From the NCBI RefSeq assembly GCF_018403765.1, contig NZ_BOVQ01000003.1, forward strand, positions 282,193 through 346,192: a stretch of DNA of 64,000 nt, in the 5' to 3' direction. The DNA is from Lactococcus nasutitermitis. GTDB taxonomy: Bacteria > Bacillota > Bacilli > Lactobacillales > Streptococcaceae. The number at the start of each line of letters is the position of its first letter. Positions within the stretch are counted from its first letter, which is position 1. The notes beneath the pieces are model-generated. The model ran no database searches. It saw only the letters and a program-made list of their open reading frames with translations, and was not told the origin of the DNA. Positions 27,036-35,977 of the stretch are shown here, one piece after another. The position numbers were made by a program, and so were the translations under genes.

Positions 27036-28316
27036 TTAACGTTTGCGAAAAAATGGTGGTGTATCAAGGTCTTCATCTGACGATGGAACACCTGTAAAGC
27101 TTGTTACTGGTGATGTCTCACGTGTGCTAGCATTTGAAGTTTGTCTTGGTGAAGTTTCACGACGAATATCCCAATCACCAAAAGCAGAAGGTGCTGCTGT
27201 TTGACCTTGATTTTGTGTTTGGTTTTGACTTGCATTGTTATTGTTCATGCTAGGACGATTCACTGGTGTATGTGTCAAGTTTGCATTGTTGACATTACGT
27301 GAAAAGTTCTGATGACGTGGTTCTTCAACATTATTTCGTCCAAGTGCTTCATTAGCTACATCTTTTGAAACGCCTGTTGCAACAACTGTGACACGGATTT
27401 CATCTTTCAAGTTCGGGTCAAGAGAAGTTCCGAGCAAGATATTTACATCCGTTCCTGCTGCTTGGATAACAATTTCTGAAGCATCTTGTGCTTCAATCAA
27501 ACTCATATCCATACCACCAGTGACATTCAAAAGTACATTTTCAGCACCTTCGATAGTTGTTTCAAGTAATGGACTGTAAATTGCTTTACGTGTTGCTTCC
27601 ATCACGCGGTCTTCACCAGAAGCAACTCCAATTCCCATGAGTGCATCGCCTTTATTTTCCATGACTGTTTTCACGTCAGCAAAATCAAGGTTAATCATTC
27701 CAGGGTTGGTAATCAAATCAGTTACACCTTGAACGCCTTGACGAAGAACATTATCTGCTTCACGCAAAGCTTCTGTCAATGGTGTTTTCTTGTCAACAAT
27801 TTCCAACAAGTTGTTATTTGAAATGATGAGCAAAGTATCTACGCTTGCGCGCAATTCTTCAATACCTTCTGTGGCAAAATAGCTACGTTTTGAGCCTTCA
27901 AATCCAAATGGACGAGTCACAACAGCAACTGTTAAAGCTCCAAGGTCTTTTGCGATTTGAGCAATGACAGGTGCTGCACCTGTACCAGTTCCTCCACCCA
28001 TGCCAGCAGTAATGAAAATCATATCTGAGCCTTCAAGCGCTTGTGAAACAGTTTCTGCTGATTCTTCAGCGGCACGTTGACCAACATCAGGTACTGAACC
28101 TGCCCCAAGTCCACGTGTGAGTTTTGGCCCAAGTTGAATGACTGTGTCTGCTTTTGAACTACGAAGTGCTTGTACATCTGTGTTTGCTGCGATGAACTCA
28201 ACGCCAGAAACACCTTCTTCAATCATGCGGTTGATGGCATTACCTCCGCCACCGCCAACACCGATAACTTTAATGACAGCGCCAGTTGTTAAGTCTGTAT
28301 CAAATGAAAATTCCAT
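27036..28316 (-). CDS. ftsZ: Cell division GTPase FtsZ
   Basis: The tubulin homologue forming the division ring. [21 protein letters not shown] opens the GTPase domain, and the tubulin signature [17 protein letters not shown] is near residues 105-120. After about residue 320 comes a Gln/Asn-rich spacer and the conserved C-terminal peptide [11 protein letters not shown] that binds FtsA and SepF. The 426 residues are usual for lactococci. Confidence 0.99.
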   Translation of the reverse strand: MEFSFDTDLTTGAVIKVIGVGGGGGNAINRMIEEGVSGVEFIAANTDVQALRSSKADTVIQLGPKLTRGLGAGSVPDVGQRAAEESAETVSQALEGSDMIFITAGMGGGTGTGAAPVIAQIAKDLGALTVAVVTRPFGFEGSKRSYFATEGIEELRASVDTLLIISNNNLLEIVDKKTPLTEALREADNVLRQGVQGVTDLITNPGMINLDFADVKTVMENKGDALMGIGVASGEDRVMEATRKAIYSPLLETTIEGAENVLLNVTGGMDMSLIEAQDASEIVIQAAGTDVNILLGTSLDPNLKDEIRVTVVATGVSKDVANEALGRNNVEEPRHQNFSRNVNNANLTHTPVNRPSMNNNNASQNQTQNQGQTAAPSAFGDWDIRRETSPRQTSNASTRETSPVTSFTGVPSSDEDLDTPPFFRKR

Positions 28317-28346
28317 GTTATTCTTTCTCCAATTATTGTGATGTCT

Positions 28347-29723
28347 TTAGTCGAAAAGATTTCCGAAGATATTGCGAACTCTGCCTACAATTCCTTCTGT
28401 CTCTTCTTCTGGTTCTTGATTTGCAGCTGGAGTAACAGGCGCTTGATAATAAGCAGGCTCATTTACTTCAGTTGTTTGCTGAGAAGCAACTACTTCTGAC
28501 TGTACGGCAGGAGTTGTATAAGTTGTTTGTTCTTGATAATCCGGTGCTACATAGCTGTAATCGCTAGAAACAGCATGCGATACAAGAACATCAATATCAC
28601 TTCTATTCCCTATGTAATTTACAATGCTAATCACTTGAGCAAAAGCCGGATTTCTCAGTCCCATTTCACCTGGTACAAAGAGACGTGCATTAAGTTTAAG
28701 CACTCTTGTCGCCAAATCTACAACACCTGGCATCGCAGAAGTACCACCTAATAGCACAACACCTCCAGGGGCATCTAAGCTATGTCCATTATCCAATTCT
28801 TGATTGATACGTGTGAAGATTTGGGTAAGACGTGCTTCGATAATTTGTGAAAGGTAATATTCTGTGATTTGTTCAGGTTCAGTCTGACCAACGACATCAA
28901 CGAGAAAATACTCGTCTGCACTGGCACGCTCTGTACTTGCTTCACCGTAATTGACTTTCAAATCTTCTGCAGCTGAAAGTGATGTATTGAGAACAGTCGA
29001 AATATCCTTTGTCACATAATCTCCACCTTCTGGGCTTGTATGTGTCAAAACAAGAGTTTGATCTTTCACAAGACTCACTGTTGTTTGTCCTGCACCAAGG
29101 TCAATCATTACTGTGCCAAACTCACGTTCACCTTCTGAGAGAACGTAATGAGACATAGCTACAGGAGCGATTACAATATTTTCAGTCGCTAATCCTGCAC
29201 GTTCAACTACTTTGCGGATATTGTGAATGAGAGTTCTTGGGCCAGTGTAAACCAAGCCACGCATTTCAAGACGCACTCCAAACATACCACGAGGGTCAGA
29301 AATTCCTGTAAATCCATCTACTGTAAACTCAGTTGCTTCAACAGTAATAATCTCACGTTCAGGTACGATACCACGCATCAAAGCGTTAGAAACAGCTTGA
29401 AGAACATCATTGTCAGTAATTTCTTTTGTATCGCCAACGATAGGTACCATGCCTTGGCAAGGTTCCATCTCGAGTTGGTTCGCCGGAATACTAACATTGA
29501 CTTGTTCAATCGTAATACCGGCACGTTCTTCTGCTGCGTTTACAGCTTTGCGTAAAGCTGTCGCGACTTTCTCTATATCAACGATGATGCCGTTTTTTAG
29601 CCCATCACTTTTGGCATTTCCAATGCCGATTATATTCATTTCACCAGAGACGTATTCGGCCACTAACACTTTTATCGTGTTTGTTCCAATATCAACGCCT
29701 GTATAAAGTCCACTTTTTGCCAT
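28347..29723 (-). CDS. ftsA: Cell division protein FtsA
   Basis: An actin-like ATPase that anchors FtsZ to the membrane. YTGVDIGTNTIKVLVAEY is the phosphate-1 motif, IDLGAGQTTVSLV phosphate 2, and VVLLGGTSAMPGV the adenosine motif near residue 315. A spacer of about 60 residues ends in the amphipathic helix GRVRNIFGNLFD. Length is 458. A weak TATAAT-free AT-rich region precedes it; its promoter is not obvious. Confidence 0.98.
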   Translation of the reverse strand: MAKSGLYTGVDIGTNTIKVLVAEYVSGEMNIIGIGNAKSDGLKNGIIVDIEKVATALRKAVNAAEERAGITIEQVNVSIPANQLEMEPCQGMVPIVGDTKEITDNDVLQAVSNALMRGIVPEREIITVEATEFTVDGFTGISDPRGMFGVRLEMRGLVYTGPRTLIHNIRKVVERAGLATENIVIAPVAMSHYVLSEGEREFGTVMIDLGAGQTTVSLVKDQTLVLTHTSPEGGDYVTKDISTVLNTSLSAAEDLKVNYGEASTERASADEYFLVDVVGQTEPEQITEYYLSQIIEARLTQIFTRINQELDNGHSLDAPGGVVLLGGTSAMPGVVDLATRVLKLNARLFVPGEMGLRNPAFAQVISIVNYIGNRSDIDVLVSHAVSSDYSYVAPDYQEQTTYTTPAVQSEVVASQQTTEVNEPAYYQAPVTPAANQEPEEETEGIVGRVRNIFGNLFD

Positions 29724-29811
29724 AAAAGCGACTCCTTTCTTCGCACATCACAATCATTTTTTATTTTACTATTTCAATTTTGAGTTTTACACTCAATACT
29801 TATTTTAACAT

Positions 29812-29848
29812 AAAATCACAGTAAAACAATAGTAGAACTGTGATTTTT
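29812..29848. terminator. Bidirectional terminator between degV and ftsA
   Basis: AAAATCACAGT and ACTGTGATTTT arms with a 14-nt loop. The T-run is longer on the plus strand, weaker in the minus direction of degV. Confidence 0.65.
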
Positions 29849-29868
29849 TTGTTTTTTTTCTAAAAATG

Positions 29869-30735
29869 TTATCGTTTTTCTAAAGAAATTGAAAAAAGTG
29901 CGATTGTTCCATCTCCTGTATGCGTTACAATCGTTGGGCTGAGAGGGCGAATTGCTATTTCTTTGACAATATTTTTTTCAAGAATTTGTTCTTTGACTTG
30001 TTCGGCAATTTCGTTTGAACCTGAGTAAGCGATGATGACTTTGGGATAATTACTGTCAATGTTGTCAAGTGTATTGTCAACCAAAGTCTTTAATGCTTTT
30101 TTCTTCCCTCGAACTTTGCTTACTTGGCGCAGTTTTCCTTCTGTGTCAACGTCAAGAACTGGTTTGATATTTGCCATCGTCCCAACAAGTGCAACGGCTT
30201 TAGGAATTCTGCCACCACGTGCAAGATGGTTGAGGTCATCAACCATAAACCAGCTCCGCAAACGTTTTGACAGGTCTGTCAAAATTTCTAAAGTTTCTGA
30301 CAGACTTTTTCCTGCATCACGAAGTTTGACAACTTCTTCCACAAGAAATCCTTCGCCAGATGCAGCTGCGAGTGTGTCAAAAACAGTGATTTTTGCCTCA
30401 GGTATTTCTTCTAAAACCATATCTTTGGCAATAACTGCGGACTGATAAGTTCCTGATAAACCTGATGAAAATGCGAGATAAAGAACTTCTTCGCCATTTG
30501 AAACTGCTTTTTTAAAGAGTTCGGCAAATTGTCCAGAGTTAATCTGTGAGGTTTGAACTTTTTTCCCTTGCTTAATTTCTGAAAGAAGTATTGCATTATC
30601 AAGCGCTTCGGCGCCAATCGTTTCGTAAGTTTTTTCTCCAATGGTAACAGTCATGCCAAGAGTGGCGATATGTTGCGCATCAAGATAGCTTTGACTCAAA
30701 TCTGCGGTTGAATCTGTAATGATTTGAAAAGTCAT
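29869..30735 (-). CDS. DegV family fatty acid-binding protein
   Basis: A 288-residue FakB-like protein that holds an acyl chain for phosphorylation by FakA. IITDSTADLSQ near the start, LAFSSGLSGTYQSA near 85 and the C-terminal VTHTGDGTIALFS with its His/Gly are the family marks. No fakA is nearby. A perfect repeat copy (30265-30284) encodes ILTDLSKRLRSWF near residue 151. ATG 30735 follows AAGGAG. Confidence 0.93.
   Translation of the reverse strand: MTFQIITDSTADLSQSYLDAQHIATLGMTVTIGEKTYETIGAEALDNAILLSEIKQGKKVQTSQINSGQFAELFKKAVSNGEEVLYLAFSSGLSGTYQSAVIAKDMVLEEIPEAKITVFDTLAAASGEGFLVEEVVKLRDAGKSLSETLEILTDLSKRLRSWFMVDDLNHLARGGRIPKAVALVGTMANIKPVLDVDTEGKLRQVSKVRGKKKALKTLVDNTLDNIDSNYPKVIIAYSGSNEIAEQVKEQILEKNIVKEIAIRPLSPTIVTHTGDGTIALFSISLEKR
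30265..30284. repeat. Short palindromic repeat inside degV
   Basis: A perfect copy with GG/T centre (TTTTGACAGGTCTGTCAAAA), read as L-T-D-L-S-K. Confidence 0.85.
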
Positions 30736-30759
30736 AATTCTCCTTTTTCTGTTAAATGT

Positions 30760-31488
30760 TTACTTTCTATTTCTAAAAATCTCATACATCAAAATACTGG
30801 CGGCAACGCTGGCATTGAGTGACTGAACGTGTCCAGTCATTGGAATTGTAATCATTTCGTCCACTTGTTTTTTCAAGGCTTGGCTAATTCCCTTGCCTTC
30901 ATTGCCAATAATCAGTGCGACTTTACCCGCTGTGTTCCACTTACTGTAAGTGGTACCTGCCATATCTGTCCCAAAAATCCAAAAACCACTTTCTTTCAAT
31001 TTTTCAAGTGTTTGTGAAAGATTGGTGACACGAACGACTGGAACGTGTTCAAGCGCACCCGTACTGGCTTTGACAGCTATCGGCGTGATACCTACAGCGC
31101 GATGTTTTGGAATGATAATCGCGTCAACACCTGTCGCATCAGCTGTTCTGGCAATACTTCCAAGATTATGTGGGTCTGTCAATTCGTCCAAAATCAATAA
31201 TGTTGCTTCAGATTTTTTTGACAGTTCTGTCAAAATATTTGAAAGCTCTGCATAGGCAAACTCGGAAACGCGTGCAACAAATCCTTGATGTACACCCTTG
31301 TCTGTCATTTTTGACAGCTCTGTTTTTGGTGTCCAACTTATCGCTACTTTTTTGTCACGAGCAATTTGTTTGATTTTGTCAACATTTTTTCCGCGCAAAT
31401 CTTCTTGAACATAAAGTTTATTGACTGTGCCTGCTGATAATGCTTCTTCAATAGCATGAAGGCCATAGATGATGTCCGTATTTTCCAT
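30760..31488 (-). CDS. rlmB: 23S rRNA (guanosine-2'-O-)-methyltransferase RlmB-like (SpoU/TrmH family)
   Basis: A 242-residue SPOUT methyltransferase. The N-terminal substrate-binding domain starts IIYGLHAIEEAL, and the knot has ILDELTDPHNLGSIARTADATGV, IIGNEGKGI and the C-terminal IPMTGHVQSLNASVAASILMYE. A perfect repeat copy (31216-31235) encodes ILTELSKKSEATL just before the knot. No Shine-Dalgarno precedes ATG 31488; TGTTATAAT lies 6 nt upstream, so it is probably leaderless. Confidence 0.94.
   Translation of the reverse strand: MENTDIIYGLHAIEEALSAGTVNKLYVQEDLRGKNVDKIKQIARDKKVAISWTPKTELSKMTDKGVHQGFVARVSEFAYAELSNILTELSKKSEATLLILDELTDPHNLGSIARTADATGVDAIIIPKHRAVGITPIAVKASTGALEHVPVVRVTNLSQTLEKLKESGFWIFGTDMAGTTYSKWNTAGKVALIIGNEGKGISQALKKQVDEMITIPMTGHVQSLNASVAASILMYEIFRNRK
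31216..31235. repeat. Short palindromic repeat inside rlmB
   Basis: A perfect copy (TTTTGACAGTTCTGTCAAAA), read as L-T-E-L-S-K at the junction of the two domains. Confidence 0.85.
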
Positions 31489-31494
31489 GTGTTT

Positions 31495-31503
31495 ATTATA
31501 ACA
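31495..31503 (-). promoter_or_regulatory. rlmB extended -10 promoter (leaderless)
   Basis: TGTTATAAT on the minus strand (TATAAT 31500-31495), then exactly six bases to the A of the rlmB ATG. Confidence 0.65.
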
Positions 31504-31515
31504 TACCTTGGCGAA

Positions 31516-31541
31516 GAAAAAACCACCTTAGGGTGATTTTT
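31516..31541 (-). terminator. Terminator after the LCP gene
   Basis: AAAAATCACC / GGTGGTTTTTT stem with a 4-nt loop on the minus strand, directly upstream of the rlmB promoter. Confidence 0.85.
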
Positions 31542-31555
31542 CATGAATTTAAATT

Positions 31556-32833
31556 TTACTGGCTTCCGTTTGAGACGGCTGAACCTGTGGTACTAACGTA
31601 TTCTCCTGCGTTATTGCTCGTTATTCCGACCAAACTTCCGTCTGTATTGACACCATAAACTGTCGTTCCTGTTTTTCCTTTTTCAGTCACTGTAACAGAA
31701 GGCATAAAGTAAGTATCAGGTGTTGTGTCAAAATAGCTTTCATAAGTAATCATATTGGAGTTAAGCGTTGTGATTGCTGATTCTCCAATAGATGTCCGCA
31801 TGACATTTTGGACTGCAAGGTCCACATTATTTGGCATAAACTGATAAGAAGCTGAAAGTCCATCTGAGCCTGCAGCTGTTTCGCCAATTCCTTGATACTG
31901 AATCGAGACGACTTTGTCAAAACAATCTTTGTAGTTGCTAAGTGCGGCTATATTTGAAGCGCTGACTGAGATATTTGTTTTAAAATCTGCTGAAATATCA
32001 TTCAGGAATTTTTGATATTTCAACACACTGTTTAAGCTCAACATTTTTTGCAACACTTGCTCAATCACTTCACGTTGATGCGCTGTACGTCCATAATCGC
32101 CATTCGGTAAGGTATCTCTATCACGCGAGAAGACCAAAGCTTGTTCTCCGTTGATATGCTGTGATTTACCAGCGCCAATATAAGGCACGGTCGCTGTGTA
32201 TTCTGGTTCCGTATTGGCAATCGTAATCGTTGAACCTGAGTCGTTGACGACGTTAATCCCACCAACATCGTTCACCAGATTGACCAGTCCATCCATGTTC
32301 ATCACGAGAAAATTATTGATTTTAAGTCCCGATTGTTCGCCGATTGTGTTCATCGCATATTCGACAGCGCCTGAAATTCCTGACGCATTGTAACCAGCTG
32401 GATAAGCGGCATTCATTTTTTGTGTACTGACGATATTATTGCTATTGTTCAAGATATTCGTCATCGTATCGCGTTCCATTGACACCATCGTGGTTGTCTT
32501 CGTCTTTGGATTGAGCGTGATAACAATCTGCGAATCAGAATTTCCATCCCATGAATTTGCATCTCCGCGTCCGGCGCCTCCTGTGTCCACTCCCATCAAG
32601 AGTAAGGTTAAAGGTTTATCTGCTTGGATTGTACTTGTCGTCCCTTTTGTAGTGATGTATGTTTTTTTCAAACTGTGCTGAGCGTTGCTATACAAATAAA
32701 ACAGTCCACCAGCTAAAACAAGGATCAGCACCAGCAAACTTATAGAAATCCGTCTGAGCCAATGCTTTTTCTTTTTGTTAGAGCGTCCATATTCTTCTTG
32801 CTCTCTGCGTTGACTTCTTTGATAATCTGCCAT
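31556..32833 (-). CDS. LytR-CpsA-Psr (LCP) family cell-wall glycopolymer ligase
   Basis: LCP proteins attach teichoic acids or polysaccharides to peptidoglycan outside the membrane. A basic cytoplasmic N-terminus is followed by a membrane anchor (ISISLLVLILVLAGGLFYLYS, about 30-50). The catalytic domain has LLLMGVDTGGAGRGD, VSMERDTMT and FSRDRDTLPNGDYGR with the substrate-binding Arg/Asp set. A Ser/Thr/Gly-rich tail of about 100 residues follows. I use ATG 32833 (MADYQRS) because GGA precedes it; 32863 is possible. Length is 425. Confidence 0.92.
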   Translation of the reverse strand: MADYQRSQRREQEEYGRSNKKKKHWLRRISISLLVLILVLAGGLFYLYSNAQHSLKKTYITTKGTTSTIQADKPLTLLLMGVDTGGAGRGDANSWDGNSDSQIVITLNPKTKTTTMVSMERDTMTNILNNSNNIVSTQKMNAAYPAGYNASGISGAVEYAMNTIGEQSGLKINNFLVMNMDGLVNLVNDVGGINVVNDSGSTITIANTEPEYTATVPYIGAGKSQHINGEQALVFSRDRDTLPNGDYGRTAHQREVIEQVLQKMLSLNSVLKYQKFLNDISADFKTNISVSASNIAALSNYKDCFDKVVSIQYQGIGETAAGSDGLSASYQFMPNNVDLAVQNVMRTSIGESAITTLNSNMITYESYFDTTPDTYFMPSVTVTEKGKTGTTVYGVNTDGSLVGITSNNAGEYVSTTGSAVSNGSQ

Positions 32834-32996
32834 TTTATCCAATCTTTCGTTGTGTGCAAACATACAACATTTTTTTATAAAATATTCTTTATCTTACATT
32901 TCCTGACTGAACTGATACTTAAAATCTTATACTTAACTTTTTCCATTCTGAAATTTTTTATCCGAAAGAGCGTTCCCACAGCTAATAAATAACGAT

Positions 32997-33025
32997 AAAA
33001 AAGTCTGAAATTACTCTCAAACTTT
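32997..33025 (-). terminator. Terminator after the ABC cassette
   Basis: AAGTTTGA and TCAGACTT pair (one G-T wobble) with T6 on the minus strand, in the ~230-bp gap that otherwise holds only the LCP upstream region. Confidence 0.55.
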
Positions 33026-33062
33026 ATCAAATTTATGTAAACAGAATTTTAAATTATGTAAA

Positions 33063-33788
33063 TCAAATTGATTTTCGATAGCTTAACAGTGCAAGAATGA
33101 GCAAAATAAGGACACTTTCAGCAATCAACGACCAGTTTGGCACAATCGTGTAATTCCCCGTCAACGTATGTGTCAAATCTGACAAGAGTTGCGTCAGGAA
33201 AAAATGATTAGCAATATGACGAATATTTCCAGAAAGTTCTGCCAGCGGCACCATCATTCCTGCTAGAAAATAAGAAATAAACATCACAGGTAGCGCAACT
33301 GCACTCGCTGTCGCCGAATTTTTCACACGCATGCCAATAATCATGGCAATGAAATAAAATGGCACTGCGTAAAGATAAAGTTTGCCGTAGAAAATGGCAA
33401 GCGTTGTGATGTCTGGAAGCTCGTAGCTATAAGCCAGGTGCGCCACAAGCAGCACTGCGAGCGTTGACAAGAAAATAATCAGCATGAATGACAGAATTTG
33501 CGCCAATACATAAGTCAGCCGTTTAATCCCACGCTGGCTGAACAGTTGGTAAATCTTGCCCGACTGATATTCGGCAATTTGCACTGACAGCGAGGGAATT
33601 GCCGCTGAAAGCACACCGTAGAACATAATTGTCGCGATATTGCTCTCAATATAATGCGGTATTGACTTGCCAAAAGAGCTGGCAAAGGCAACCATCAGAA
33701 AAAGTGGAAAAATGAAAATAAAGAAAATCTGTGCTGGATTGCGAAAACGCAAATGCAGCTCAAACAAGAAATAACTGACAAATGTCAT
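33063..33788 (-). CDS. ABC-2 type transporter permease
   Basis: A 241-residue membrane protein with six hydrophobic segments, starting FELHLRFRNPAQIFFIFIFPLFLMVAFA, typical of ABC-2 permeases. It overlaps the ATPase gene by 4 bp (ATGA). It is the distal gene of a lytTR-DUF3021-ATPase-permease operon. The substrate is unknown; a role in exporting an antimicrobial or lipid is plausible from the family only. Confidence 0.88.
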   Translation of the reverse strand: MTFVSYFLFELHLRFRNPAQIFFIFIFPLFLMVAFASSFGKSIPHYIESNIATIMFYGVLSAAIPSLSVQIAEYQSGKIYQLFSQRGIKRLTYVLAQILSFMLIIFLSTLAVLLVAHLAYSYELPDITTLAIFYGKLYLYAVPFYFIAMIIGMRVKNSATASAVALPVMFISYFLAGMMVPLAELSGNIRHIANHFFLTQLLSDLTHTLTGNYTIVPNWSLIAESVLILLILALLSYRKSI

Positions 33789-34594
33789 GATAAAAGTCCC
33801 TCCAAATCAAGTGTAAAATCACGTTTATAGCTGACAATATTTTTTGACAGGTCTGTCAAAATTTCTTCTGCCATGTTTTTTGGCAATTTATAAGTCTTAT
33901 CAGCTATCAAATAGTTGTCAAATTTTTTGACAGGTCTGTCAAAAATTATTTCCGAAAATTCATCTGAAATCAGGTCATTTTTTGTCAAATCAGCAGCGAT
34001 TTTTCCATCTTTAAGAATGATAAATCGCTCGCAAAGTTGCAATGCTTCTTCCATATAATGTGTGACTAGCACCGTTGTTGCCTGCTTGACCGCATCATTT
34101 TCTGAGAGAAATTCAAAGAGTTCTGTCCGACTTTCACTGTCCAGTCCAGTTGTGATTTCGTCAAGGAAAAAATAATCAGGCTGATTTTGCAGAGCAGAAA
34201 TCAGGAAAAGTTTCTGTTTTTGTCCCCCTGAGAGCTGGCTAATTTTTCGTGTGATGAAGTCTGTCATCCGAAAGTTTTTGACCAGTTCCGCACCTTTTGC
34301 GACAGCAATTTTGTCATGAGCGAAAAGTCGCATGATTTCTATCCCGCGTGCATCACTTGGTAAAGTCATATTTTGCATGATATAGCCCGTGTTTTCTGGC
34401 GTCAAATGCATCTCGCCGTAGCTGATTTTGCCTGACGTTGGCGCTAAACTCTGATTGATAATGTTCATCAGCGTGGATTTTCCTGTGCCATTTGAGCCAA
34501 GCAGGGCGATTTTCTCACCAGTTTTTATCTCCAGCGAAATGTCCTTTAAAACTTCCGTTTTTCCGTAAGATTTTGTGATATTTTCAATTTTCAT
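33785..34594 (-). CDS. ABC transporter ATP-binding protein
   Basis: A 269-residue ATPase. Walker A is LLGSNGTGKSTLMN near 33-40, the signature ISQLSGGQKQKL near 137, Walker B FFLDEITTGLD near 162 and the H-loop VLVTHYMEEAL. The last 70 residues carry two repeat-encoded peptides: IIFDRPVKKFDNYL (33925-33944) and ILTDLSKNIVSY (33843-33862). So both reading-frame versions of the repeat occur in one protein tail. The gene overlaps DUF3021 by 4 bp. Confidence 0.93.
   Translation of the reverse strand: MKIENITKSYGKTEVLKDISLEIKTGEKIALLGSNGTGKSTLMNIINQSLAPTSGKISYGEMHLTPENTGYIMQNMTLPSDARGIEIMRLFAHDKIAVAKGAELVKNFRMTDFITRKISQLSGGQKQKLFLISALQNQPDYFFLDEITTGLDSESRTELFEFLSENDAVKQATTVLVTHYMEEALQLCERFIILKDGKIAADLTKNDLISDEFSEIIFDRPVKKFDNYLIADKTYKLPKNMAEEILTDLSKNIVSYKRDFTLDLEGLLS
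33843..33862. repeat. Short palindromic repeat in ABC ATPase gene, copy 1
   Basis: TTTTGACAGGTCTGTCAAAA, perfect arms; encodes L-T-D-L-S-K near the C-terminus. Confidence 0.85.
33925..33944. repeat. Short palindromic repeat in ABC ATPase gene, copy 2
   Basis: The same 20-mer as copy 1 but read in the other permitted frame (F-D-R-P-V-K); flanks AATT...AATT extend the symmetry. Confidence 0.85.
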
Positions 34595-34965
34595 TTCTGC
34601 ATCTCCTTCAATTTCTCATTGATATCGCGCGCCATCCGATGATTGCATCGGTAAAAATAAAGAAAAACCAAACTAAAAACGATAAGCCAGCTGATTGACA
34701 TTGGCAAAAGCGGAATTATACCTTGCAGTAGCAACGCTGAAATCAAAACCAGCAGATAACTTCCGCCTGCGTGTATCAGAAATTTCCCCAGATAAGGCAA
34801 GCCCAAGCGTTCTCTGTAAATCGCTGGCACAATCAAGCCCTGCGCCACACCCATCAGCAAAATCACCAGCAACGTTTTTCCACCAAAATAATTCACCGCA
34901 TTCAGAACCAACAAAAAGCTCGCAATCCCTAAGCCAATAAATATTGAATCAATATAAGCTCTCAC
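34591..34965 (-). CDS. DUF3021 family membrane protein
   Basis: A 124-residue protein with four predicted helices (LGIASFLLVLNAVNYFGGK, TLLVILLMGVAQGLIVPAIY, SYLLVLISALLLQGIIPLLP, WLIVFSLVFLYFY). DUF3021 proteins are nearly always encoded next to a LytTR regulator, as here, and are thought to act as membrane partners or antagonists of it. It overlaps both neighbours by 4 bp (ATGA). Confidence 0.88.
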   Translation of the reverse strand: MRAYIDSIFIGLGIASFLLVLNAVNYFGGKTLLVILLMGVAQGLIVPAIYRERLGLPYLGKFLIHAGGSYLLVLISALLLQGIIPLLPMSISWLIVFSLVFLYFYRCNHRMARDINEKLKEMQK

Positions 34966-35396
34966 ATTTCCACCTCTTTTTCTTCGATTTTTTTATAAAT
35001 ATTTTTCAGATAACTTTGTGAAATCGGAACTTTAAAACGCTCCACACGTGCCACCATCCCATTAACCAAATCTGCCTCCACCGATTTCAGCCGCTCAAAA
35101 TTTATCAAATAAGAACGTGCGACCTGCACAAAATCAGCACCCAGCAACTCTTTCATCTTGTAAAGCGGCAAGCGCACCGTCAAAAATTCATTGTCCGTAT
35201 AAATTTCCAGATAATTTCGCAAACTCTCGACATAAATCACCTCCGAACGCTTGAGAACACGCAGTCCATCCGTCGTTTTCACTGTCAAATTCTCATCAAA
35301 TTTTTTGACAATCCTGTCAAAAATTTTTTCATCATAAGTTTTGACAAAAATCTCTGTTTCCGTCAAATTCGGATTGATTTCTTTTCTAAATTTCAT
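34962..35396 (-). CDS. LytTR family DNA-binding regulator without receiver domain
   Basis: A 144-residue protein with a C-terminal LytTR domain (about 45-140): LKRSEVIYVESLRNYLEIYT, TVRLPLYKMKELLG and FVQVARSYLINFERLK. There is no response-regulator receiver, so it belongs to the LytTR regulatory system type paired with a membrane inhibitor (here DUF3021). A repeat copy (35303-35322) encodes EKIFDRIVKKFDENL near residue 30. The mRNA is probably leaderless: TGATAAAAT lies 6 nt before ATG 35396. It likely controls its own operon. Confidence 0.9.
   Translation of the reverse strand: MKFRKEINPNLTETEIFVKTYDEKIFDRIVKKFDENLTVKTTDGLRVLKRSEVIYVESLRNYLEIYTDNEFLTVRLPLYKMKELLGADFVQVARSYLINFERLKSVEADLVNGMVARVERFKVPISQSYLKNIYKKIEEKEVEM
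35303..35322. repeat. Short palindromic repeat inside the lytTR gene
   Basis: TTTTGACAATCCTGTCAAAA, read F-D-R-I-V-K. The flanking codons (KKFD after it) match those around copy 2 in the ATPase gene, so similarity extends beyond the 20-mer. Confidence 0.8.
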
Positions 35397-35402
35397 GTTT
35401 CT

Positions 35403-35430
35403 ATTTTATCAATTCTTTTTTATTTGGCAA
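35403..35430 (-). promoter_or_regulatory. lytTR operon promoter (leaderless)
   Basis: -35 TTGCCA (35430-35425), a 16-bp spacer and TAAAAT (35408-35403) with an upstream TGA (extended -10); six bases then separate it from ATG 35396. Confidence 0.7.
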
Positions 35431-35465
35431 ATACTTTTGGGACAAATGCCTTATTTTCAGGGACG

Positions 35466-35496
35466 AAAAAAAAGCTGTCAAAAAATGACAACTTTC
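35466..35496 (-). terminator. Terminator after DUF1304 gene
   Basis: AAAGTTGTCA and TGACAGCTTT arms with a T-run of eight on the minus strand. Confidence 0.75.
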
Positions 35497-35508
35497 TTCC
35501 CATTATAT

Positions 35509-35528
35509 TTTTGACAAAACTGTCAAAA
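35509..35528. repeat. Short palindromic repeat after DUF1304 gene
   Basis: TTTTGACAAAACTGTCAAAA, ending three bases before the stop codon of the DUF1304 gene. Confidence 0.8.
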
Positions 35529-35531
35529 AAT

Positions 35532-35885
35532 TTACACGAAAAACAAAGCTACGATAGCTACAATCAGAGCTGGCAAGGCTTGTACCAGCCAAATCGTGCG
35601 TGTTACTGTCGCACCACCGTAAATCCCAACGACAACGACAAAGCCCATCAGCAAAATCGTCACTATCACCGGAAAATCAAGTAGCGCCACAAGAGCAATC
35701 AACACGCCCAAACTCAGATTGTAAATTCCCTGATTGGCAAGCGCCAAACGTAAATTTTTATTTTTCAACTCCGCCACCGGAAAACCAAAAGCCTTACTCT
35801 GCAGCTCTGCTTTTCCAAACATCTCCACAATCCCAAAAAGCAAATGCTCCACAGCAATAATTAGGGAAAAAATAATTAACAACAT
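35532..35885 (-). CDS. DUF1304 membrane protein
   Basis: A 117-residue protein with four helices. The pattern AVEHLLFGIVEMFGK, then LALANQGIYNLSLGVL and a Gly-rich C-terminal helix pair, identifies DUF1304, an uncharacterised family of small membrane proteins. ATG 35885 has a GGAG site. It is a single gene between pepC and the LytTR cassette; function unknown. Confidence 0.85.
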   Translation of the reverse strand: MLLIIFSLIIAVEHLLFGIVEMFGKAELQSKAFGFPVAELKNKNLRLALANQGIYNLSLGVLIALVALLDFPVIVTILLMGFVVVVGIYGGATVTRTIWLVQALPALIVAIVALFFV

Positions 35886-35977
35886 TTCTCCTCCAACAAT
35901 CCATAAATTTTTTCACGCAGATAACAAGAAAATCAAAACTTTCTTCCAAGCGAGATTTCCAGCACCCAAGTCAAGTT

